In this document: positions 15,223 through 23,090 of the stretch, one piece after another
How the letters are laid out: each line of letters opens with the position of its first letter
How positions within the stretch are numbered: position 1 is the first letter of the stretch
Assembly: GCA_041674385.1 (NCBI GenBank)
Contig: JBAYVU010000003.1
Location: 81,626 to 145,625, forward strand
Length of the DNA stretch: 64,000 nt
Source of the DNA: JACRAR01 sp041674385
GTDB taxonomy: Bacteria > Pseudomonadota > Gammaproteobacteria > Burkholderiales > Rhodocyclaceae
Direction of reading: 5' to 3'
The notes under the pieces: model-generated
What the model was told of the DNA's origin: nothing
The model's database searches: none
Seen by the model: the letters and a program-made list of their open reading frames with translations, nothing else
Translations under genes and position numbers: made by a program

Positions 15223-15858
15223 TCAACGCGAAATCAGGCCCTGGCGTAAGGCGTACTTGGTGAGTTCCGCGATACTGTGCAGATTGAGTTTGCGCATGAT
15301 GTTATATCGGTGTGCCTCCACAGTGCCCACCGCGATATGCAGCTGCGCGGAGATCTGCACCGAGGTATTGCCCTCAGCAACCATCAACAGCACTTCGGTC
15401 TCGCGTTTTCCCAAGCGAACCTTGGTGGCATTGTCTCCCTGGCGCTCGATGCCGCCCACCATCGATGCGGCAATATTCTGGGAAAGATAGAATGTGCCGG
15501 CCGCTACCGCACGGATTCCCTGCAGCAGTTCTTCCCTGCCAGATGCCTTGTGGATATAACCGCCCGCACCGGCTTCCATCATACGTGCGACATAGTGCCG
15601 TTCGATGTAGGTGGACACCGCCAGCACCCGCACAGCGGGGCTCTCCGCAAGCATTTTGCGCGTTACTTCAATGCCGTTGATGTCTGGAAGGTCGATATCC
15701 ATCAGGACGATGTCCGGCTGCAACTCGCGGGATTGCGTCAGCGCAATTTCTCCATCGCCCGCTTGGCCCACCACACTGATATCCGGTTCCATCGCCAGTA
15801 CCGTGCACAGCGCTTCGCGCATCAGCTTGTGGTCGTCGACAATCAGAATTCTAATCAT
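15223..15858 (-). CDS. NarL/FixJ-type response regulator
   Basis: 211 residues: a receiver domain with acidic pair Asp8/Asp9, phospho-acceptor Asp54 (VLMD), and the Ser/Thr and Lys switch region (LAVSTYI, YIHKAS), followed by a LuxR-type HTH (LGKRETEVLLMVAEGNTSVQISAQLHIAVGTVEAH). It overlaps the sensor kinase by 4 bases (ATGA), so the pair is co-translated. Candidate targets are the palindromes at 15123-15140 and 18491-18508, one on each side of the pair; that link is inference. Confidence 0.92.
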   Translation of the reverse strand: MIRILIVDDHKLMREALCTVLAMEPDISVVGQAGDGEIALTQSRELQPDIVLMDIDLPDINGIEVTRKMLAESPAVRVLAVSTYIERHYVARMMEAGAGGYIHKASGREELLQGIRAVAAGTFYLSQNIAASMVGGIERQGDNATKVRLGKRETEVLLMVAEGNTSVQISAQLHIAVGTVEAHRYNIMRKLNLHSIAELTKYALRQGLISR

Positions 15859-17978
15859 TGGCCTGCCCCTTCGTTCTGTGTCCTCAATGGTACCGTCAGC
15901 ACAACCATGGCGCCGTCGCCCGGACTGCTGTCGATTTGCACGTCGCCGCCGATGAAGCCGATGCGTTCGCGAACGCTGAACAAACCGAAGCCGCCCTTGG
16001 GGGACGGCGCCGAACCGTCTCGCTCAGCGAAACCGATGCCGGCGTCCGTCACGATAAGGATCAAGGTATTATTTTTTACCGTTACGGCAAGCTCGGCCTC
16101 ATCGACCCGGGCATGTTTGGCCACGTTGATCAGCAACTCGCGCGCCGCGCGAAAAATCGGGATGCGCAAGGCTTCATCCAAGTGTATGTCCACGCCGTTG
16201 TTGCTCACATTGACATGCAAGCCATAAGTGCGCTGTATCTCATCGGCCAGCCACTCCAGCGCCGGCATCAGCCCGAACTCGTGCAGTGCCGCCGGACTCA
16301 ACTGCAGCGACAGGGAACGTACCGTTTTATCGGATGCATCGATCAGGGACTCAATCTCTTTCACCTGCTGTTTCAGTTCGTCGATCCTGGCGCCGTCCTC
16401 GTGCTGCAAGGTCAGCGTGGAGAGCTTGAGCTTGGCGACAGCGAGCGTCTGGCACAAACCATCGTGCAACTCATGGGCGATCGTCTTTCGCTCCCGCTCT
16501 TCGGTCGCACTCAGTTCCATTGTCAGCGCACGAAGTTGCGTGGTGCGTTCCCGCACCTGGCGTTCCAAAGTTGCCTGCTGTGTCTTGCGCTCAGTGATGT
16601 CCTGCAAGCAGATCTGTATGAGCGATTTGCCGCGGTGTGAAAATGACATCAGATGCACTTCGGCATCCCACTCCTCTCCGTCCGGTCGGCGATGTCGCCA
16701 CTCCAACACCAAGGAACCCTTGGTCAGGGCCTCGTCGTGAATCTCTGGCCTGGCCGTTCTCAAAACCGTTCCGTCGTCCCGCTGCGGAAGCGCGACGTCA
16801 AGGGATGAGAGGCCAATGACAGCTTCGCGGCTGGGCATCCCGTAGATCAGTCGGGCCGCTTCATTGCAATCGAGGAAACATCCGCTGACGGGATCCATGA
16901 CAACCAGCGCAATACGTGAATTGGCGAATAAGGCCTTATTGTAGGCTTCGCTTTCCTCCAGTTGCTTGTTGGTACGTTCTTGCTCCCGCAGGCTTCGTTG
17001 AATATACCAAGCGAGTGTCAGAAGAGCGGCAGCGATCAGGACGAAATACAGCCCCCTCCTCCAGAGGTTCTGGCGCCAGCGGGCCATGACGGGATCGAAC
17101 TGGCTGGACACGCCGATAGCGAGCGCCGAATCGCCTATGTTTCTATAAACAAACACCCGGTCTGAACCATCGAAGTCTCCAACACCAAGATAGCGGGCAA
17201 AGCGCTGATCTGCGCGCAGAAACGCCTGGAATGCGGCGCTATTGTCTAGGCTTCGACCGACAGAGACTTCGGCGCCGGGCAAGCGGTAGATCACATCGCC
17301 AAAGCGGTTTAGCAGGGTTGCTGTGCCCGATGTGGCTACCGGCAGTATCTGGTCCAGCACCGCCTCGAAGTAGTTGGGCGACATTGAAACCAGGGCGATG
17401 CCCATGAAGCGGCCGTCCTTGCCTCGAATCGCACGCGACAGGGCAATCGTGTTGCGCTTGGCGATCGTCCTGGACGGACGGGAAAGCAAATAGCGATCAT
17501 CGTCCGCCGGCTTGGCATCACGATGAACGATGAAGTCTTCGCGCCGCGAGGCGTCGAAGTGGCGCACTTCGGCAACGCTCGCCGGGTCGTCCAGGCTCTG
17601 CGCGGTGACCACTCGGCCGTTGTTATCGGTGGTGATCAAGAAGTGAATCTCCGGAAACCGTTTCAAAAGGTGCGCCTGGGCTCGCCGGGCCATCTCCGGC
17701 GGGAGCGCCGGAGAGGAAACATGGTCGTCGATCACGCTTTGCAACAGCCAATCCATGCTGCGTAATGCGCCGGCAATCTGCGCATCTCCAAAACGCGCAT
17801 GACTTTCAAGCAGGCGATATTCCTGTACCAGCGTTTCCTCGTAATCGCCATGGATGACCCAGACGAGGGAGCCGCCAAGAATCAGTATGACCGCTATGGC
17901 GATCCCCCAGATCGACAGCGCTTCGAAACGGCGAAGTGGGAAAGTGCTGGATAACTCTTTACCAGGGAACGTATCCAT
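15855..17978 (-). CDS. Membrane sensor histidine kinase (Cache-PAS-HisKA_3)
   Basis: 707 residues from ATG 17978. TM1 (SIWGIAIAVILILGG) and TM2 (GLYFVLIAAALLTLAWYI) flank a Cache-like periplasmic sensor of roughly 250 residues. A PAS domain, a short coiled coil, the HisKA_3 phospho-acceptor helix (ETIAHELHDGLCQTLAVAK region) and a HATPase follow (DAGIGFAERDG, GGFGLFSVRERIGFIGG). The frame is open to a TTG at 18074, but those extra 32 codons run through a GC-rich stem-loop that looks like the HU terminator, so the ATG is preferred. It is the cognate kinase for the response regulator it overlaps. The ligand is not predictable. Confidence 0.88.
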   Translation of the reverse strand: MDTFPGKELSSTFPLRRFEALSIWGIAIAVILILGGSLVWVIHGDYEETLVQEYRLLESHARFGDAQIAGALRSMDWLLQSVIDDHVSSPALPPEMARRAQAHLLKRFPEIHFLITTDNNGRVVTAQSLDDPASVAEVRHFDASRREDFIVHRDAKPADDDRYLLSRPSRTIAKRNTIALSRAIRGKDGRFMGIALVSMSPNYFEAVLDQILPVATSGTATLLNRFGDVIYRLPGAEVSVGRSLDNSAAFQAFLRADQRFARYLGVGDFDGSDRVFVYRNIGDSALAIGVSSQFDPVMARWRQNLWRRGLYFVLIAAALLTLAWYIQRSLREQERTNKQLEESEAYNKALFANSRIALVVMDPVSGCFLDCNEAARLIYGMPSREAVIGLSSLDVALPQRDDGTVLRTARPEIHDEALTKGSLVLEWRHRRPDGEEWDAEVHLMSFSHRGKSLIQICLQDITERKTQQATLERQVRERTTQLRALTMELSATEERERKTIAHELHDGLCQTLAVAKLKLSTLTLQHEDGARIDELKQQVKEIESLIDASDKTVRSLSLQLSPAALHEFGLMPALEWLADEIQRTYGLHVNVSNNGVDIHLDEALRIPIFRAARELLINVAKHARVDEAELAVTVKNNTLILIVTDAGIGFAERDGSAPSPKGGFGLFSVRERIGFIGGDVQIDSSPGDGAMVVLTVPLRTQNEGAGQ

Positions 17979-18036
17979 ATCCTGTCGGACATTTCTTGTG
18001 GGGCACCCGATACCAGCCAAATCGGGAAGAATCGCT

Positions 18037-18064
18037 GACCGCCGCTTGGGCAAAAGCGGCGGTC
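18037..18064 (-). terminator. Stem-loop after the HU gene
   Basis: GACCGCCGCTT (18037-18047) pairs with AAGCGGCGGTC (18054-18064), a perfect 11-bp GC-rich stem with a 6-base loop, 14 bases after the HU stop. On the minus strand only a mixed stretch (AGCGATTCTTCCC) follows, so termination may be partial and leave read-through into the sensor kinase. Confidence 0.55.
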
Positions 18065-18078
18065 TGGAAAACAATGGC

Positions 18079-18381
18079 TTACTTATTCTTGGCAGCCAGT
18101 TTTTTCTTGCCGCCGACAGCAGTCTTGAATCCAGCGCCCGCCTTGAACTTAGGCACGGTGCTGGCCGCTATCTTGAGTTCTTTGCCGGTCTGCGGATTCC
18201 GCCCGACGCGGGCCGCGCGTTTGGATGAACTGAAAGTGCCAAAACCGACCAGGGTCACGCTATCGCCTTTGGCGACGGCATGGATAATCGCCTCGATACT
18301 GGCGTCCAGTGCCTTGCCTGCCGTCGTTTTGGGTATGTCGGCTGCTTTTGCGGCGACATCGATGAGTTCAGACTTATTCAT
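18079..18381 (-). CDS. HU-family DNA-binding protein
   Basis: 100 residues. The HU/IHF fold is clear: MNKSELIDVAAKAADIPKT, then VTLVGFGTFSSSKRAARVGRNPQTGKELKIAAS, which includes the DNA-contacting beta-arm with RNPQTG. A Lys-rich tail (GGKKKLAAKNK) extends it by about 10 residues beyond the usual 90. The start is ATG 18381 with GAGGAA 5 bases upstream; the frame is open further but has no support. It compacts and bends DNA. Just upstream at 18491-18508 is a palindrome shared with the GGDEF-EAL gene, and downstream is a stem-loop before the sensor kinase gene. Confidence 0.9.
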   Translation of the reverse strand: MNKSELIDVAAKAADIPKTTAGKALDASIEAIIHAVAKGDSVTLVGFGTFSSSKRAARVGRNPQTGKELKIAASTVPKFKAGAGFKTAVGGKKKLAAKNK

Positions 18382-18490
18382 GTATTCCTCTCTTTGGTTG
18401 ACTAGAAAAATGCCGGCACGGCCGTCTCGGCCATTCATGTCGAGATTCCAGCATGGCCCGAATTTATAGCCGGCCCATCCAATAAATGCA

Positions 18491-18508
18491 ATATGGCAAA
18501 AGCCATAT
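18491..18508. promoter_or_regulatory. Candidate operator: palindrome ATATGGC-AAAA-GCCATAT
   Basis: Arms of 7 bp around AAAA, 110 bases upstream of the HU start and 125 bases upstream of argB on the other strand. The 16-base core differs by one base from that at 15124-15139. It lies in a 251-base divergent gap (18382-18632) that carries no gene. Confidence 0.5.
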
Positions 18509-18632
18509 ATTTCATGATTAATATGCACTACCGAACAACCGACGCAATCCGCATCGCCGTGCCCTTTTTCGGGAAGCGCCGAGGCAGTAGAATCGGGGCT
18601 CGACCATTCGTTGACTTCAACCACTCGTCCTC

Positions 18633-19517
18633 ATGACCGAACATCTCAGCCCCAATCTCAAAGCCGGCATCCTCGCCGAGGCACTGCCATACATCAAGCG
18701 CTTCCATGGTCGTACCATCGTCATCAAATATGGCGGCAACGCCATGACCGACGAGCATCTCAAGCAATGTTTCGCGCGCGACGTGGTGCTGCTGAAGCTG
18801 GTCGGCATGAATCCGGTGGTGGTACATGGCGGCGGGCCACAGATCGACGATCTGCTCAAGCGCGTCGGCAAGCAGGGCTTGTTCGTCCAGGGCATGCGCG
18901 TCACCGATCGGGAGACCATGGATGTGGTCGAGATGGTGCTGGGCGGACAGGTGAATAAGGAGATCGTCAGTCTCATCAACCAGCATGGCGGTAAAGCAGT
19001 CGGCCTGACCGGCAAGGACGGCAACCTGATCCGCGCCAAGAAACTGCTGATGCCCAGCCAGGACAAGCCGGGCGACCTGATCGATATCGGCCAGGTCGGT
19101 GAAATCGTGGCGATTGATCCTTCCTTGATCGCCCTGCTCGACTCCGGTGCCTTCATCCCGGTGATCGCGCCGATCGGCGTGGGCGCCGGCGGAGAAACCT
19201 ACAACATCAATGCCGATGTCGTCGCCGGCAAGATTGCCGAAATCCTCAAGGCAGAAAAACTGATCCTGCTGACCAACACCGCCGGTGTGCTCGATGCCAA
19301 TGGCAAGCTCCTGACCGGCATTACGCCGCGGGATATCGACAGCATGGTGCAGGATGGCACGCTTTCCGGCGGCATGCTGCCGAAGATTGCATCGGCGCTC
19401 GATGCGGCGCGCAACGGCGTCAAGAACGTCCATATCATCGATGGTCGTGTCGAACATGCCTTGCTGCTGGAGATTCTGACCGACGAGGGTGTCGGGACGC
19501 TGATCAAAAGCAAATAA
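18633..19517 (+). CDS. argB: Acetylglutamate kinase
   Basis: 294 residues of the amino-acid kinase fold: TIVIKYGGNAM, the substrate-binding VVVHGGGPQID, LTGKDGNLIRAKK, and the late ADVVAGKIAEILKAEKLILLTN and SGGMLPKIASALDAA. It phosphorylates N-acetyl-L-glutamate in the second step of arginine synthesis. The length is typical. No other arg gene is adjacent; slmA follows 100 bases later on the same strand. Confidence 0.97.
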   Translation: MTEHLSPNLKAGILAEALPYIKRFHGRTIVIKYGGNAMTDEHLKQCFARDVVLLKLVGMNPVVVHGGGPQIDDLLKRVGKQGLFVQGMRVTDRETMDVVEMVLGGQVNKEIVSLINQHGGKAVGLTGKDGNLIRAKKLLMPSQDKPGDLIDIGQVGEIVAIDPSLIALLDSGAFIPVIAPIGVGAGGETYNINADVVAGKIAEILKAEKLILLTNTAGVLDANGKLLTGITPRDIDSMVQDGTLSGGMLPKIASALDAARNGVKNVHIIDGRVEHALLLEILTDEGVGTLIKSK

Positions 19518-19617
19518 ACGGCCTCGGGGAAAAGCAAGCGCCTACTTAGCCCCCACAGCGGCTACAATCCTGCTCGAACCGCCGTGCCGTCCTGGCCGGC
19601 TCCAACAAGGGATCAAT

Positions 19618-20193
19618 ATGGCAACCAAACCCGGCGAACGCAAGCTGCAAATCCTCCAGGTCATCGCCGAAATGTTGCAAGACCCGGCGGGAGAGAAAGT
19701 CACCACCGCAGCGCTGGCAAAGAAGCTCGATGTTTCCGAGGCGGCACTCTACCGGCATTTCGCCAGCAAGGCGCAAATGTATGAAGGCCTCATCGAATTC
19801 ATCGAGTCGGGCCTGTTTTCCGTGATCAATAAAATTTCCGCCGAGGAAGAAGATGGCCTCAAGCAGGCGCAGATGATGCTGTCCTTATTGCTCGGCTTTG
19901 CCCAGAAGAACCGCGGACTGACCCGGGTGTTGATTGGCGATGCGCTGGTCAACGAGAATGAGCGGTTGCAGGCGCGCATCAACCAGTTGCTGGATCGCGT
20001 CGAGGCATCGCTGAAACAGGCGCTGAGGATGGCGGCGACCCAGGGAACCTTTCCCGCCGAACACGATTTTGCCGCTCACGCCAACGTGCTGCGCTGTTAT
20101 GCGCTGGGGCGCTGGCATCAGTTCGTCAAGAGCGGCTTCAAGGACGACCCGCTCACCCAGTGGGCGCAGCAGTGGCCGATATTGGCGCAGTAG
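19618..20193 (+). CDS. slmA: Nucleoid occlusion factor SlmA
   Basis: 191 residues, TetR fold. The N-terminal HTH (KVTTAALAKKLDVSEAALYRHFASKAQMYEGLIEFIE) and the C-terminal region (RLQARINQLLDRVEASLKQ, LRCYALGRWHQFVKSGFK) match SlmA throughout. Bound to its chromosomal sites, SlmA disrupts FtsZ polymers to prevent division over the nucleoid. It stands between argB and the molybdate operon; the modA start is 28 bases after its stop. Confidence 0.95.
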   Translation: MATKPGERKLQILQVIAEMLQDPAGEKVTTAALAKKLDVSEAALYRHFASKAQMYEGLIEFIESGLFSVINKISAEEEDGLKQAQMMLSLLLGFAQKNRGLTRVLIGDALVNENERLQARINQLLDRVEASLKQALRMAATQGTFPAEHDFAAHANVLRCYALGRWHQFVKSGFKDDPLTQWAQQWPILAQ

Positions 20194-20221
20194 CAAGCCG
20201 CCTGCTGCTCAGGGAGAAGAT

Positions 20222-21010
20222 ATGTCGATCAGGTTCTGGTTAAGCATCTGCTGCATGGCTGGATGGTTTGTCATGGCAACTGTTCATGCGGACCAACCGG
20301 CAGCGTCTCCCGCAGTCGCCGCCGCAGCCGATCTCAAGTTCGCTTTGCCGGAGCTCGCACAGGCTTTCGAGACTGCCAGCGGACGCAAGCTGCGCCTGTC
20401 GTTCGGCTCATCCGGCATGTTTGCCCAACAGATCGCCCAGGGGGCGCCGTTCGAACTGTTCTTCAGCGCCGACGAAAGCTACGTCGAGAGATTGTACAAA
20501 GCCGGTCGCAGCGAGAACCTCGGCAAACTCTATGCGTCGGGACGCATAGCGCTGTTTGTCCCGAATGGATCGCCGGTGCAGATTGACGGCAATCTGGGCA
20601 ATCTGGCCGCCGCCGCGCGCGATGGTCGCCTCAAGCACCTCGCCATCGCCAACCCGGAGCATGCTCCCTATGGCCGTGCCGCACGTGAGGCACTGCGGCA
20701 CGCCGGCATATGGGAACTCGTTAGCGACAAGCTGGTGCTGGGCGAGAACGCCGCCCAGGCAGCGCAATTTGCCGCGAGCGGCTCTGCCCAGGCGGGCATC
20801 GTGCCCTTGTCGCTGGCGCGCGCGCCGGATCTGGCCGCGCGCGGCGCCTTCGCCACGCTGCCCGAATCCTGGCATGCCCCACTCAAGCAGCGCATGGTGC
20901 TGATCCAGGGTGCAAGCGAAACGGCGCAGCTGTTTTATGCCTTCATGCAAACCCCGGCTGCGCGGACCATCCTGATCCGCCACGGCTTCGCACCGCCGCA
21001 AGAACCTTGA
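20222..21010 (+). CDS. modA: Molybdate-binding periplasmic protein
   Basis: 262 residues from ATG 20222, with GGGAGAAG just upstream; the frame is open earlier inside slmA but without support. It has a signal peptide (cleavage near VHA, about residue 22) and a type II solute-binding fold: AAAADLKFALPELAQAFE, FGSSGMFAQQIAQGAPFELFFSADE and IANPEHAPYGRAA. These Ser, Ala and Tyr contacts bind the oxyanion in ModA. It delivers molybdate (or tungstate) to ModBC for molybdenum cofactor enzymes. Its TGA overlaps the modB ATG. Confidence 0.95.
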   Translation: MSIRFWLSICCMAGWFVMATVHADQPAASPAVAAAADLKFALPELAQAFETASGRKLRLSFGSSGMFAQQIAQGAPFELFFSADESYVERLYKAGRSENLGKLYASGRIALFVPNGSPVQIDGNLGNLAAAARDGRLKHLAIANPEHAPYGRAAREALRHAGIWELVSDKLVLGENAAQAAQFAASGSAQAGIVPLSLARAPDLAARGAFATLPESWHAPLKQRMVLIQGASETAQLFYAFMQTPAARTILIRHGFAPPQEP

Positions 21011-21702
21011 TGGACTGGGCGGCGCTCGCGATTTCTCTCAAACTCGCGTTCGCCACGACGCTGCTACTGCTGCCCCTGGCGGTTCTGATAGCGCGGCCAC
21101 TGGCCTGGTCGCGCTTTGTCGGCAAAGGTCTGGTTGAAGCCCTGGTGACCTTGCCGCTGGTGTTGCCCCCCACCGTGCTCGGTTTCTATCTGCTGCTGGC
21201 GATGGGCAACAACTCGCTGCTGGGTCAGGCTTGGCATGGCCTGACCGGACGGACACTGGTGTTCGGCTTCGACGGTTTATTGCTGGCTTCGCTGATTTTC
21301 AACCTACCCTTCGCCGTGCAACCGATTCAACGCGCGTTCGACGCCATCCCGCGTGAGGCGCGGGAGGCGGCCTGGTGCAGCGGACTCTCAACTTGGCGGA
21401 CATTATGGCGAGTGGAACTGCCGCTCGCCTGGCCGGGCCTGCTCTCCGCCATTGTGCTGACATTCGCGCACACGCTCGGCGAATTCGGCGTGGTCTTGAT
21501 GGTGGGCGGCAACATTGCCGACGAGACGCGGACCGTCGCGATCAGTATCTACGATCGGGTGCAAGCCTTCGACGAGTCTGGCGCGGCGACCATGTCGGCA
21601 CTGCTGGTGGCGATCTCCTTCGCCGCCATCGCGACGCTCAACCTGCTCACCCGGCGCATCGGCAAGGCCGGTCATGATATGGCTCACGAGCACAATGACT
21701 GA
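21010..21702 (+). CDS. modB: Molybdate ABC transporter permease
   Basis: 230 residues with five to six membrane helices (LAISLKLAFATTLLLLPLAVLIA; VEALVTLPLVLPPTVLGFYLLLA). The EAA loop that docks onto the ATPase reads REAAWCSGLSTWRTLWRVELPLAWPG. ATG 21010 overlaps the modA stop (TGATG), and modC begins 8 bases before its own stop, so the three genes are translationally linked. Confidence 0.95.
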   Translation: MDWAALAISLKLAFATTLLLLPLAVLIARPLAWSRFVGKGLVEALVTLPLVLPPTVLGFYLLLAMGNNSLLGQAWHGLTGRTLVFGFDGLLLASLIFNLPFAVQPIQRAFDAIPREAREAAWCSGLSTWRTLWRVELPLAWPGLLSAIVLTFAHTLGEFGVVLMVGGNIADETRTVAISIYDRVQAFDESGAATMSALLVAISFAAIATLNLLTRRIGKAGHDMAHEHND

Positions 21703-22801
21703 AGGTCTTTCCGTCACGCTGCGCCAGGCGGCGCCGATTCCTCTCGATTGCTCGCTAAGCTGCGCGCCGGGCGAATTGACGGCCCTGGTCGGCCCTTCCG
21801 GCAGCGGCAAATCGACGGTGTTGCGTTGCATTGCCGGCCTGTCCCGACCACAACATGGCCAGGTCGTCTGCGCCGGGGCAGACTGGCTCGACACGACGCA
21901 AGGTTTTTCCCTGCCGCCGCAGCGACGACGCATTGGCATGGTGTTCCAGAATTATTCGCTGTTGCCGCACCTGACCGCAGTGGACAATGTCGCGCTCGGT
22001 TTGTGGCACCTGCCCGCACACCGGCGCGTCGAGACTGCCCGCGACTGGCTGGCGCGGGTGCACCTGCACGGCCTGGAGCAACGTCGCCCGGCCCAACTTT
22101 CTGGCGGACAGCAGCAGCGCGTGGCATTGGCGCGGGCGCTGGCGCGGGAACCGCAGGTACTGCTGCTGGACGAACCCTTCTCGGCGGTGGACCAAGTGAC
22201 GCGGCGCAAGCTGCAACAGGAATTGGCCAGGTTGCGCCGCGAACTGGCGATCCCCATCGTGCTGGTGACCCACGACCTCGACGAGGCGCGCATGCTGGCA
22301 GACCGCATGGTGCTGCTGCATCGCGGCGAGAGCCTGCAGAGCGGACGCCCCGACGAAGTCTTGACGCAGCCGGCGAATACCGCGATCGCCCATCTGTTCG
22401 GGCTGAACAATCTGTTCGAGGGCAAGGTCGTCGCAGGCGATGCGCAGGGCAAAACGACGCTGGAGAGCCTGGGAGTTCGCCTCGAAGTTGCGCGCAGCCA
22501 GGGTTTTGCGCCGGGCGACCGGGTGAACTGGGTGATCCCGCCCGAGGGTATACTGCTGCAACGACGCGATCATCCTTCACGGGGCGAAACCGAGAATCCG
22601 GTGACGGGCAAAGTCACGGATTGTATTGTTCTCGGGCCGTATACCCAGGTCGTGCTGCTGCCAGAGGGCGTCAGGCTGCCGCTGACATTCTCGGTACCCA
22701 CTCATGTCGCGCAGCGCAACGAACTTGCCGCCGGCACGACGGTACGCGTCACTTTACTGGCTCAGGCCATTCATTTGATGCCCTGGGAAAAACCGCAATA
22801 A
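21695..22801 (+). CDS. modC: Molybdate ABC transporter ATPase
   Basis: 368 residues. Walker A GPSGSGKST, Q-loop VFQNYSLLPHLTAVDN, signature LSGGQQQRVALARAL, Walker B VLLLDEPFSAVD and H-loop VTHDLDE. The C-terminal third (GKVVAGDAQGKTTLESL ... VRVTLLAQAIHLMPW) holds the TOBE-type domain that senses oxyanion. The start at 21695 overlaps modB; an in-frame ATG at 21674 is an alternative. No modE-like regulator is adjacent. Confidence 0.94.
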   Translation: MTEGLSVTLRQAAPIPLDCSLSCAPGELTALVGPSGSGKSTVLRCIAGLSRPQHGQVVCAGADWLDTTQGFSLPPQRRRIGMVFQNYSLLPHLTAVDNVALGLWHLPAHRRVETARDWLARVHLHGLEQRRPAQLSGGQQQRVALARALAREPQVLLLDEPFSAVDQVTRRKLQQELARLRRELAIPIVLVTHDLDEARMLADRMVLLHRGESLQSGRPDEVLTQPANTAIAHLFGLNNLFEGKVVAGDAQGKTTLESLGVRLEVARSQGFAPGDRVNWVIPPEGILLQRRDHPSRGETENPVTGKVTDCIVLGPYTQVVLLPEGVRLPLTFSVPTHVAQRNELAAGTTVRVTLLAQAIHLMPWEKPQ

Positions 22802-22834
22802 GCCGCCCGGCCACCATCCAGGCGGGAGGCGCGG

Positions 22835-23017
22835 CTATCTCGTGAATTTCACCTTGGACTCGGCGGCACGACGCAGTTGCTCCTGATCCTGCGGCTTGTC
22901 CCACCACAGCGCACGACCGATTCTTTGCTGCTCCAGTTCTTCGGGATGTTGCTTGAGCCATTCGCGCATGAACTTGGTATGTTCGGATTCGTATATTCCA
23001 TAGCCAAAAAATCCCAT
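22835..23017 (-). CDS. DUF3460 family small protein
   Basis: 60 residues: YESEHTKFMREWLKQHPEELEQQRIGRALWWDKP and a C-terminal AAESKVKF. This matches the short, single-domain DUF3460 proteins typical of Betaproteobacteria, whose function is unknown. AGGAGAAG precedes the ATG (start 23017). It converges on modC and follows spoT on the same strand, separated by 31-base repeat copy D. Confidence 0.8.
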   Translation of the reverse strand: MGFFGYGIYESEHTKFMREWLKQHPEELEQQRIGRALWWDKPQDQEQLRRAAESKVKFTR

Positions 23018-23059
23018 GATGCTTCTCCTGTGAAAATCAGTTTGTCTGAACCAAGCTAG

Positions 23060-23090
23060 CTAGTACCCCAAAATCAAAGGCGGGCACTAG
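23060..23090 (-). repeat. 31-base dispersed repeat, copy D
   Basis: On the minus strand reads CTAGTGCCCGCCT, TTGATTTTGGGGTACTAG. The arms CTAGTGCCC and GGGTACTAG pair over 9 bp with one G-U. The TAG of the first arm is the stop codon of spoT. It is followed by the DUF3460 gene on the same strand. Confidence 0.65.

Noticed and set aside
17979..18074. TTG-started N-terminal extension of the sensor kinase
   Set aside because: It would translate through the GC-rich stem-loop after the HU gene and adds no domain; ATG 17978 is preferred.
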